From: an uncultured Bacteroidales bacterium
Lineage (GTDB): Bacteria; Bacteroidota; Bacteroidia; Bacteroidales; UBA932
Length of the DNA: 64,000 bases
Assembly (NCBI GenBank): GCA_944322815.1
Contig: CALUQB010000010.1
Span: 1 to 64,000 of the forward strand
Reading direction: 5' to 3'
This document shows, in pieces, positions 52,473-60,257 of the stretch. The notes beneath the pieces are model-generated. The model was given only the letters and a program-made list of their open reading frames with translations. It did not search any database and had not been told where the DNA came from. Position numbers and translations under genes: made by a program. Position 1 is the stretch's first letter. The number at the start of each line of letters is the position of its first letter.

Positions 52473-54056
52473 ATGAAAAAAATATTTTTTCTTTTTATCA
52501 TAGCATTGGCGGCTACGGTGGCATGTACCAAGAAGGACCTGCTGGAAGTCGCTTACATCAATGCAGCGGAAGGTTCCACATTCACTCCTGCGGAAGTGTC
52601 CGCTCTCGGAGATGAAGTGACCATCAGCTTTTCCACCAACTATCAGTGGCAGATCCGTGGCTGGTCTACTCTCGGTTTCTGCTCTCTGGACGCTACGAAA
52701 GGTGAAGCCGGCAACGGCACCATCACTGTCAAGGTAGAGCCGAATGCCACTGATGAAGTGCGTACCGCCGAGTTTGACATACTCGCCGGAGCGGCTGTAC
52801 AGACTGTTACCATCACACAGACCGAAACCAATGCCATCGATATCGGCACTACTTCTTATAATGCCCCTGCAGACGGCGGCCTTGTCGAAATCGCGGTAAG
52901 TGCCAATATAGAATATACTGTAAATATCCCGTCCGAAATCACGTGGATAAGAGAGGCGACACGTTCCAAGGCAATGGTCAACTCCTATGTAAACCTGGAG
53001 GTGGATCCTAATTCTGGATGGCTTGGCCGTTCGGCTTCCGGTATTACTGTGACAGGCAAGGATATCGAAGGCAATGACATCACCATACCTATCACTGTCT
53101 CGCAGGAAGCCAATCCGGACTACGTGTCAGTGTTGTGGACCAAGACGTTCAAGACTGACTGGATATCCATAGCTGCCACTATCCCTACCCATATTGCCAT
53201 GTATGACGGAAATCTCTATGTCGCCAATGCATCCGAAGTGCATTCGGTCGGCGCGGATGACGGAAGCTATGGCGCAAGAGTGACTGTCAACGGTCTTACT
53301 GTCGCCCCTCAGTCCATGGCAAACGATGATGCCGGAAATCTGATATTTGCCGCCAATGCATCTTGCGCAAGCGAAGATTTCGTGGTCTATTCTTATGACG
53401 GCTCGACAGTGACGGAGTTGGCAAGATACGGAGCCGGTAATCTTTATACAGGCACTCTTGGCAACCTCAGGGTGATTGGTGATATTTCAGGCAAGGCTGT
53501 CGTGACGGCTGTCGCTTCAGGGGTGAACTATTTTGTCGCATGGCAGATTGAGGGCGGCAAGGTGACTTCTACTGTCGCCAAGCCTACGCCTTATACAAGT
53601 CCTTATGGTATTAGTGATGTTGTCTATGGAGTGGTGTCACCGGTCTCTGATGACCTTGCGGATGGACTTGTCTTCATCGGCTATGCCGGGTCTCCTTATG
53701 TGCTTTATTACAATGATGATCCTGCAAATGCCACCAAAGAGAACTGGACGGCTACATACGATACGGGCACTGGCGGAAACGAGAACTTCAACAGTATTTC
53801 CATCGCCGAATACAAAGGCAAACGATACTGTGCCATAGGTCAGGACGGCCACTTCAGCTGGTCTTCGGCTCCTAAGGCTATCCTTCTTGACATATCTGAT
53901 TTCTCAAATGTCACACTTGCGTACGAAGGCTCGTTTACAGGTACATTCGGATTTGTTGGAGCAAATGATGTCAAACTTGTTCCGGATGAAGATGCCCTGA
54001 AATTTTATCTTGTCAATGCAGGATATGATTTCGCGACCTGCATAGCACTCAAATAG
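52473..54056 (+). CDS. BACON-domain lipoprotein with propeller-like C-terminus
   Basis: A 527-aa lipoprotein (lipobox ATVACT). Residues ~20-115 and ~120-215 are two BACON domains: FSTNYQWQIRG, then TVTITQTE; the second ends ITVSQEANPD. From ~220 a propeller-like domain follows (MYDGNLYVANASEVHSV, NDDAGNLIFAANAS, TLGNLRVIGDISGKAVVTA) that aligns with the 49337 protein. BACON domains are typical spacers or glycan/mucin-associated modules of Bacteroidetes surface proteins. It probably displays the propeller away from the membrane. Confidence 0.8.
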   Translation: MKKIFFLFIIALAATVACTKKDLLEVAYINAAEGSTFTPAEVSALGDEVTISFSTNYQWQIRGWSTLGFCSLDATKGEAGNGTITVKVEPNATDEVRTAEFDILAGAAVQTVTITQTETNAIDIGTTSYNAPADGGLVEIAVSANIEYTVNIPSEITWIREATRSKAMVNSYVNLEVDPNSGWLGRSASGITVTGKDIEGNDITIPITVSQEANPDYVSVLWTKTFKTDWISIAATIPTHIAMYDGNLYVANASEVHSVGADDGSYGARVTVNGLTVAPQSMANDDAGNLIFAANASCASEDFVVYSYDGSTVTELARYGAGNLYTGTLGNLRVIGDISGKAVVTAVASGVNYFVAWQIEGGKVTSTVAKPTPYTSPYGISDVVYGVVSPVSDDLADGLVFIGYAGSPYVLYYNDDPANATKENWTATYDTGTGGNENFNSISIAEYKGKRYCAIGQDGHFSWSSAPKAILLDISDFSNVTLAYEGSFTGTFGFVGANDVKLVPDEDALKFYLVNAGYDFATCIALK

Positions 54057-54074
54057 TTGATAGTGTAATATTTC

Positions 54075-54114
54075 AAAGGGACTGAGCCTGAGTGAATGCC
54101 GACTCAGTCCCTTT
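54075..54114 (+). promoter_or_regulatory. perfect 12-bp intercistronic hairpin
   Basis: AAAGGGACTGAG (54075-54086) pairs fully with CTCAGTCCCTTT (54103-54114) around a 16-base loop. It lies between two genes of the same operon, 18 bases ahead of the FAD-GHL10 start. There is no long T-run, so read-through with partial termination, RNA processing or mRNA protection are all possible. Confidence 0.65.
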
Positions 54115-54131
54115 CATTGTATCGGAACAGC

Positions 54132-57100
54132 ATGAAGAGAAATAAATTCATAAGTCCTTTCGTCGATATCTTCCTTTTCTCATTGGCGATAGGTGTCGCG
54201 TGCGTCGCTACCGGATGCTGCGACAGGAAGTATGATGTTGTGATTGTAGGTGCAGGCACTTCCGGCACTGCCGCGGCTATCCAGGCTGCCAGAAGCGGAG
54301 CTGATGTCCTTCTTGTGGAGGAACATGAATGGCTCGGCGGCATGCTTACTTCTGCCGGAGTGAGCGCCACTGACGGCTCTTATAAGCTGCGCGGAGGTAT
54401 CTGGGATGAGTTCAGAGACAGCCTGGAGGCTTATTATGGCGGTGCGGACGCCCTGAAGACAGGATGGGTGAGCAATGTCATGTTCGAGCCTTCCGTCGGA
54501 GCGAGGATTTTCCGGAATATTGCGGCAAGGGAAAAGAATCTTGAAATCAGATACAACACCGTGGCTTCGGGCTTCGAACACCTTCAGGACGGGTGGAAAG
54601 TCACTCTTGACACCGAAGGGAAGAAATCGTCAGTGACAGGCGGAATCCTTGTCGACGGTACCGAACTCGGTGACGTGGCGGCTGCCATAGGCATTCCGTA
54701 TGACATAGGTATGGAGTCCAGACACATAACTCACGAAGACGTGGCGCCGGAATTTGCAAACGGCATCATACAGGATCTGACGTATGTGATGATACTCCGG
54801 GAATACGACCACCCGGTGCCGGTGCCTGAGCCTGACGGCTATGATGTGGCCGAATTTGCCTGCTGCTGCACGAATCCTGTCTGCAAGCATCCTAAGGAAG
54901 AATACAGGATGTGGGGTCCGGAGGATATGATTACCTACGGAAAACTCCCTAACGGCAAATACATGATAAACTGGCCTCTGGAAGGAAATGACTTCTATAC
55001 TAATGCCATAGAGATGACCCCTGTCCAGAGGGACAGCGCATTCCAGGAGGCCAAGAACAGAAGTCTGCGTTTCCTGTATTTCATGCAGAACGAGCTCGGC
55101 ATGAAGAATCTCGGGATAGCGGAAGAATATCCTACGGCCGATGGTCTGCCTTTCTATCCGTATCATCGCGAGTCCAGGAGAACCCACGGGCTGGTGCGCT
55201 TCAACCTCAATGATATCATGGCCCCTTATGACCAGTCAAAACCTCTTTACAGGACTGCCATAGCGGTGGGGGACTATCCGGTGGACCATCATCACACCAG
55301 ATACAGCGGCTGGGAATCGCTTCCTAACCTGTATTTCCATCCGGTTCCGTCCTACGGACTTCCGATAGGCGTGATGATGCCGAAAAAGTATGATGACGTC
55401 CTCGTCATAGAGAAGTCTATTTCTGTCACGAATATCGTGAACGGCAGTACCAGACTCCAGCCTGTGGTTCTCCAGCTCGGTCAGGCTGCCGGTGTAGTGG
55501 CCGCGCGGGCTGTGAAAGACGGCTGCGGAGTTTCCGAAGTGTCCGTGAGAAAGGTACAGCAGGAGTTGCTCGACTGTGGTGTATATCTGCTTCCGCTGCG
55601 GGATCTCGAACCTTCAAGTCCTTATTTCGTGCCTCTCCAGAAAGTGGCCCTCACAGGAATCCTCAGATATGAAGGCAAGACCGTGGACTGGGAAAACCAG
55701 TCCTGGATATATACGGGCAAACCTGTTTCAGAAAAGGAACTGAAAGCCGGTTTCGTGGAGTTCTATGCGAATCTCAAATATGAGGACGGTACACCGGTAT
55801 CATTCTCCGGCATATCCGCTTCGGACAAGAACGCGGATGCCGCTTTTCTGGCCTCTCTCATAGCCGTCGCCGATGGCAGGAATGAGAAAGAAACTCTGGC
55901 AGAAGTCCTGGAAATCTCGCGGGAAGTGGCAGGAAATGCTTCCGGTATAAAAGAAAATACGGCTCTGACCAGACTTCAGTGCGCTGTGGCTATAGACAGG
56001 CTGCTGGATCCATTCGGCCGTTATGACGTGGATATTTACGGCCGCCTGAAAGCGGAGCCTGAAAAGCTGATGTGGGTGGACCTTTCCGCAAACTGGGAAA
56101 GATTCCATTCGCTGGACTCCGTTAAATATTATTGTGAGAGGATAGCCAAGGCCGGGATGACTTCCATCGTGCTGGATGTCAAGGGAACAGGCAGCGATGT
56201 TCCTTTTGACAGTAAGTTCACGCCGAGACTTACGGAGTGGAAAGGCGTCAAGGCCCCGGACTTCGACTACATCACTGAGTTTTCCAAGGCCGCCAGGGCA
56301 AACGGTCTTAAAATCTATTGCTCTGTCAACACCTTTGCTGAAGGTCACGGAATTTTCAAAAAGGGACTCATTTATGAAAGCCATCCGGAGTGGCAGGCGG
56401 TGAATTATGTGCCAGGGAAGGGGCTGCTGAAACAGACCGGGATAGAAGGAAAAACCGTGCTGTTCACAAATCCGGCATTGCCCGAGGTGCGCAGGCACAT
56501 GTGCGACATCCTGGCCGAGCTTGTGACGGACTTCGACATAGACGGCGTGATTCTGGACAGGGGAAGGTATGACAACATCCAGTCCGACTTTTCCGATTTC
56601 TCCCGTCAGGAATTCGAGAAATATGCCGGGGTGAAGGTGGAAAGATTCCCTGAGGACATTTACGAATGGGTGAAGGACCCTCAGACAGGGGATTACAGGA
56701 TGGAAAAGGGCGTCCATTTCAAGAAATGGATAGAGTGGCGCGCTTCTGTCATCTATACATTTTTCGAAGAAGCCAGGGCTGCCGTGAAAGCCGCTGATCC
56801 TGACGCTGTTTTCGGAGCCTATACCGGAGCATGGTATCCGTCTTATTATGAAGTCGGTGTGAACTGGGCCAGCCGTGACTATGACCCTTCTAAGGATTTT
56901 GACTGGGCGACTGCAGACTATCATGACTACGGCTATGCAGAACTTCTGGACCTGTATACCAACGGGAATTATTATCCTATGGTGACTCTGGAGGAATTCC
57001 GTAAAGGAAACGGTACCTACCGCAACGAGACGGACAGCAGCATCAGTTCCGGCGAGCATCTGTGTGTCGAAGGCGCATGCCTGTATTCGCGAGAACTTCT

Positions 57101-57284
57101 CGGTCCGGACAATCCTTTCCTGGGCGGAATCTATGTAGAGGATTACAGAAACAATCCGGAGCAGTTCAAGAAGGCCGTCCGGATGAATCTGGACAAGTCC
57201 GACGGCCTGATGATTTTCGATCTGGTACACATAGTGAATTTCGGCTGGTGGGATGACCTTGCCGCCGCCATCCGGGGCCTGTAA
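54132..57284 (+). CDS. FAD-dependent oxidoreductase fused to a GHL10-type glycosyl hydrolase-like domain (paralogue 3)
   Basis: A 1050-aa exported protein (hydrophobic N-terminus, ATGCC lipobox-like). Residues ~33-480 form an FAD_oxidored-type domain: VIVGAGTSGTAAAIQAARSG, EEHEWLGGMLTSAG, VDGTELGDVA, and STRLQPVVLQLGQAAGVVAA at its end. About 490-640 is a helical linker with an SLH-like look (ALTRLQCAVAIDRLLDPF). From ~647 a complete GHL10-type barrel follows (LMWVDLSANWERF, DIDGVILDRGRYDNIQSDFSDFS, GAWYPSYYEVGVNWASRDYDPS). The GHL10 part is closest to the 36504 protein. An oxidised or rearranged sugar intermediate is a possible theme; this is inference. Confidence 0.82.
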   Translation: MKRNKFISPFVDIFLFSLAIGVACVATGCCDRKYDVVIVGAGTSGTAAAIQAARSGADVLLVEEHEWLGGMLTSAGVSATDGSYKLRGGIWDEFRDSLEAYYGGADALKTGWVSNVMFEPSVGARIFRNIAAREKNLEIRYNTVASGFEHLQDGWKVTLDTEGKKSSVTGGILVDGTELGDVAAAIGIPYDIGMESRHITHEDVAPEFANGIIQDLTYVMILREYDHPVPVPEPDGYDVAEFACCCTNPVCKHPKEEYRMWGPEDMITYGKLPNGKYMINWPLEGNDFYTNAIEMTPVQRDSAFQEAKNRSLRFLYFMQNELGMKNLGIAEEYPTADGLPFYPYHRESRRTHGLVRFNLNDIMAPYDQSKPLYRTAIAVGDYPVDHHHTRYSGWESLPNLYFHPVPSYGLPIGVMMPKKYDDVLVIEKSISVTNIVNGSTRLQPVVLQLGQAAGVVAARAVKDGCGVSEVSVRKVQQELLDCGVYLLPLRDLEPSSPYFVPLQKVALTGILRYEGKTVDWENQSWIYTGKPVSEKELKAGFVEFYANLKYEDGTPVSFSGISASDKNADAAFLASLIAVADGRNEKETLAEVLEISREVAGNASGIKENTALTRLQCAVAIDRLLDPFGRYDVDIYGRLKAEPEKLMWVDLSANWERFHSLDSVKYYCERIAKAGMTSIVLDVKGTGSDVPFDSKFTPRLTEWKGVKAPDFDYITEFSKAARANGLKIYCSVNTFAEGHGIFKKGLIYESHPEWQAVNYVPGKGLLKQTGIEGKTVLFTNPALPEVRRHMCDILAELVTDFDIDGVILDRGRYDNIQSDFSDFSRQEFEKYAGVKVERFPEDIYEWVKDPQTGDYRMEKGVHFKKWIEWRASVIYTFFEEARAAVKAADPDAVFGAYTGAWYPSYYEVGVNWASRDYDPSKDFDWATADYHDYGYAELLDLYTNGNYYPMVTLEEFRKGNGTYRNETDSSISSGEHLCVEGACLYSRELLGPDNPFLGGIYVEDYRNNPEQFKKAVRMNLDKSDGLMIFDLVHIVNFGWWDDLAAAIRGL

Positions 57285-57348
57285 TCTTATGTCCAGCCGG
57301 ACTGCATCACCTTTCGTTGAACGTCCGCTCATATTTTTGTATTTTATG

Positions 57349-57418
57349 AAAATCGCCTGAAAAAACGGCGATTTTCGCCAAAACTGCTGTTTTTATACGG
57401 CAGTTTTGTTATTTTTGT
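57349..57418. terminator. tandem bidirectional terminators between convergent genes
   Basis: Two hairpins stand side by side: AAAATCGCC (57349-57357) with GGCGATTTT (57367-57375), and AAAACTGC (57380-57387) with GCAGTTTT (57100 bases on from 57000, i.e. 57400-57407). The A/T-rich feet give T-runs on both strands. They separate the end of the SusCD operon from the convergent DUF5009 gene. Confidence 0.8.
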
Positions 57419-57451
57419 ATCAAAATACTGAATATGAAAGCATTGCAGTGA

Positions 57452-58882
57452 TCAGCTGCGCCAGAAAATCCTTTTCCTCGTGAAGAATACCGTTATTGCC
57501 ATCATGATGCCGGTGACGAACAGTCCCCGGACAATACCCATGAAAGGCGACCCGACGGCCCAGCTGTCGATCAGACCGAGAAGCCCTGCACCGTACAGGA
57601 CCGGAGATGTGATGAAATTCGTGACCGTGTAGGCTATCATCGGGTTCTGCCCGCACTCTGACAACAGCCTCGCTTTCATACCGTAGCAGGTCTCCGTGAA
57701 GATGAGAAAGCCTGTCGTCATGGCTGCCATGCCTGCGGTGGTGAACAGGTATGAGAGGTTGCAATGGTCTTTCGTGATACCCCCGTCAATCGGATCGAAG
57801 ACAATGCCTGCAAGCAGCAGGATATAGCCGATGGTTGCAATATCTGACCAGAGATTCCGCTTCCTGTATGTCATTGTGATGAACAGTAAAGCCGAGACTG
57901 CAGACACTGCGAAGTCTGCGGTGACATGTCTTGTGAACAGCCCCCAGAGCTGGAAGCACACTGTCAGGATGACCAGATTGGCAAGCCATGTATCTTTCCT
58001 GGAAATATCCGGTCTGTCCATGTTCCCGCATTGATCTCCGGCGGGCAGACATTCATTTCTCCTGGCGAGAATCATGTCGCCGACGACAGAGCCGGCAAGC
58101 GCTATCATGAGGTACTGCAGGAATTCCCACCTGAATATCCATCCGATGCCAAGGCTGTCCACATCCGGCAGGAATGCGAATACGCCTGGGGCGTATGCGG
58201 TGATTCCCTTGATAATGCCTATTCCGATGAAGACCATCCAGCGGTATATGACTGATTTCCTTGTGGCAAGCCATATCAGTCCTCCCGTCAGGGCCACATA
58301 GGCAAGGACCATTATTATGATGTCGCTGCGTCCTTTCGAGAACGGGACATCGAGAACCGTATGCTGGATGACTGCAAGCACTGCTGTCAGGGCCACGCCG
58401 GAGATGTTCACCAGAGTCGAGAGACGTTCTTTCCTGAAGTTGAACCTGGTCAGGGAAAGGAACATGGCGCCCCAAAGGAGAAGCTGGAAGCCGTAGATGA
58501 CATATCTGTTCACTTCGGATGACCTTGCGGCATAGCCGTTGCCGAGCACGATACTGAACGCCACGAGGATGGCCCAGCGTTTCACAAGCCCGAGAACTGT
58601 CTTGCCGGCAGGCTGCCCCGACCGGATTCTCTTGTCAAGGGCGAAAGGGAATGCCGCACCCATCGAGAACAGGAAAAAAGGGAACACGAGGTCCACCCAG
58701 GTTATACCCGGGACATCAGGCCGGAAAACATAGTCTGGCGGCGGTACCTGGGCGTGGAACATCCATGCCGGAAGCCCTGATTCCCATCCGATATTGGCAC
58801 ACAGTATCATGCCGAAAATGGCTATTCCGCGGAGAATGTCTATTGTGGCTATCCTTGAGGAAGTGCTGGTCGTGGTGTTCAT
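57452..58882 (-). CDS. DUF5009 membrane acyltransferase (HGSNAT-like)
   Basis: A 476-aa membrane protein with about 10-12 hydrophobic segments. The N-terminal RIATIDILRGIAIFGMILCANIGWESGLP and ITWVDLVFPFFLFSMGAAFPFAL are the hallmark of the DUF5009/heparan-alpha-glucosaminide N-acetyltransferase-like group. The human relative acetylates glucosamine across a membrane. Here it could acetylate amino sugars released in the periplasm. A 21-bp tandem duplication lies directly before its start. Confidence 0.82.
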   Translation of the reverse strand: MNTTTSTSSRIATIDILRGIAIFGMILCANIGWESGLPAWMFHAQVPPPDYVFRPDVPGITWVDLVFPFFLFSMGAAFPFALDKRIRSGQPAGKTVLGLVKRWAILVAFSIVLGNGYAARSSEVNRYVIYGFQLLLWGAMFLSLTRFNFRKERLSTLVNISGVALTAVLAVIQHTVLDVPFSKGRSDIIIMVLAYVALTGGLIWLATRKSVIYRWMVFIGIGIIKGITAYAPGVFAFLPDVDSLGIGWIFRWEFLQYLMIALAGSVVGDMILARRNECLPAGDQCGNMDRPDISRKDTWLANLVILTVCFQLWGLFTRHVTADFAVSAVSALLFITMTYRKRNLWSDIATIGYILLLAGIVFDPIDGGITKDHCNLSYLFTTAGMAAMTTGFLIFTETCYGMKARLLSECGQNPMIAYTVTNFITSPVLYGAGLLGLIDSWAVGSPFMGIVRGLFVTGIMMAITVFFTRKRIFWRS

Positions 58883-58883
58883 T

Positions 58884-58925
58884 TTACGTTATTGTTATGT
58901 CTGGTTACGTTATTGTTATGTCTGG
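58884..58925. repeat. 21-bp tandem duplication ahead of the DUF5009 gene
   Basis: The unit at 58884-58904, which begins TTACGTTATTGTT, is repeated exactly at 58905-58925. The first unit ends 2 bases before the minus-strand ATG (58882), so the duplication covers the ribosome-binding region and leader. The rest of 58926-59040 is AT-rich and holds no gene. Confidence 0.8.
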
Positions 58926-59047
58926 AATATTTTCCTGTTTTTTCTTTCGATTATGAAAGTTTGCGGTAAAATTAAATATTTTATTTAATAATTTCACGGT
59001 TATAATTAAAATTTAAGAAAAATACTTTCGTTATTTAATAAAATTAT

Positions 59048-59055
59048 TATATTTG
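59048..59055 (+). promoter_or_regulatory. -7 element for the GxDLY/SGNH esterase gene
   Basis: TATATTTG, a full -7 match, 21 bases ahead of the ATG at 59077. The -33 position has TTTC (59026-59029), one base off consensus, at a good distance. Confidence 0.55.
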
Positions 59056-59076
59056 CCTATACATATCATAGATAAG

Positions 59077-60201
59077 ATGAAAAAATATAGAGTGGACTTT
59101 CTTAAAGCCTGCCTGCAGATGGCGGCGGTATCATGTCTCGCATTTGCCGGGGCGTTTCCTGCCCTGGCCGGGACTCCGGAGTGGCATGACGCCTCTTCCT
59201 TCCCTCTGTCCGGCAAGGCTGTGGATTCCACCTATACCCGCTACGGGCGCCTTCCTTCCTCATGTCTGGGGGTAAGCCGGGATCCTGTTTGGAATCTCGG
59301 GCAGAATTCGGCAGGACTTGTCGTGAGGTTCCGTTCGGATTCTCCTTTCATCCGGGCCAGGTGGACATCTCTGCACGGAAATACCATGAATCACATGGCT
59401 GAGACAGGGGTGCGTGGCCTTGACCTGTATGTGCTTGAGGACGGACAATGGCGCTTCGCGGGTGTCGGACGCCCGGAAGGAAAGACTACCGATGCTGTTC
59501 TTGTGCAGAACATGACAAGGGAGGCGCGGGAGTACATGCTTTATCTGTCGCTGTACGACGGTGTAGAGGACCTGTCGATAGGAATTGAGGAGGGCTCCTC
59601 AATAGGGCAGCCGGAAGCGGACTTGCCTGATTGCGGGCACCCTGTGGTGATGTATGGGACAAGCATTCTTCAGGGCGGGTGTGCAAGCCGTCCTGGCATG
59701 GCACACACCAATATTCTCGGCAGGATGCTCGGCAGGGAAGTCATCAATCTCGGTTTCAGCGGGAATGCCTTCCTCGATTATGAGATAGCCGGACTGATGG
59801 CATCCGTGGAGACACCCGGAGCCTTTGTCCTCGACTATGTCCCCAATGCTTCGGCGAAGATGATAGAGGAAAAGGGGGAGAAGTTCTTCCGGATACTCAG
59901 GGATGCTCATCCGGATGTGCCGGTCATATTCGTGGAGGATCCGATGTTTCCTCATTCGAAGTTCAATACGGCCGTGTACAGGGAGGTGACAAAGAAGAAT
60001 GCCGCACAGAAAGCCTTGTATGATAAGCTCAGGAAGGCAGGAGAGAAGCATGTCTACTATGTTTCATCCAAAGGTATGATAGGGAATGATTCCGAGGCTA
60101 CTGTCGACGGGGTGCATTTCACTGATCTTGGCATGGAAAGATACGCACGCCATTTGTATCCTGTCATAAGGAAGGCATTGCGGTCTTCCGGACTTGATTA
60201 G
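59077..60201 (+). CDS. GxDLY/SGNH hydrolase family esterase, exported
   Basis: A 374-aa secreted enzyme. After the signal peptide (ends near PALAG) comes an N-terminal beta domain with GVRGLDLYVLEDGQWRFAG, the GxDLY motif. An SGNH hydrolase domain follows: VVMYGTSILQGGCASRPGM with the nucleophilic Ser, NLGFSGNAFLD, LDYVPNAS, VEDPMFPHSKFN and the late DGVHFTDLGMERYA with the Asp-His pair. Relatives are carbohydrate or acyl esterases in glycan-use loci. Likely removes acyl groups from sugars. ATG 59077 was chosen over an upstream TTG. Confidence 0.83.
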   Translation: MKKYRVDFLKACLQMAAVSCLAFAGAFPALAGTPEWHDASSFPLSGKAVDSTYTRYGRLPSSCLGVSRDPVWNLGQNSAGLVVRFRSDSPFIRARWTSLHGNTMNHMAETGVRGLDLYVLEDGQWRFAGVGRPEGKTTDAVLVQNMTREAREYMLYLSLYDGVEDLSIGIEEGSSIGQPEADLPDCGHPVVMYGTSILQGGCASRPGMAHTNILGRMLGREVINLGFSGNAFLDYEIAGLMASVETPGAFVLDYVPNASAKMIEEKGEKFFRILRDAHPDVPVIFVEDPMFPHSKFNTAVYREVTKKNAAQKALYDKLRKAGEKHVYYVSSKGMIGNDSEATVDGVHFTDLGMERYARHLYPVIRKALRSSGLD

Positions 60202-60257
60202 CTCCGGCCGGTCCTGGTCGGAAATTTATAATGGATCAGATGTAAAACACCATATAT

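Noticed and set aside
55800..57332. 510-codon open frame on the minus strand
   Set aside because: It lies wholly opposite the conserved GHL10 part of the FAD-GHL10 gene and has no recognisable domain or signal; long antisense frames follow from codon bias.
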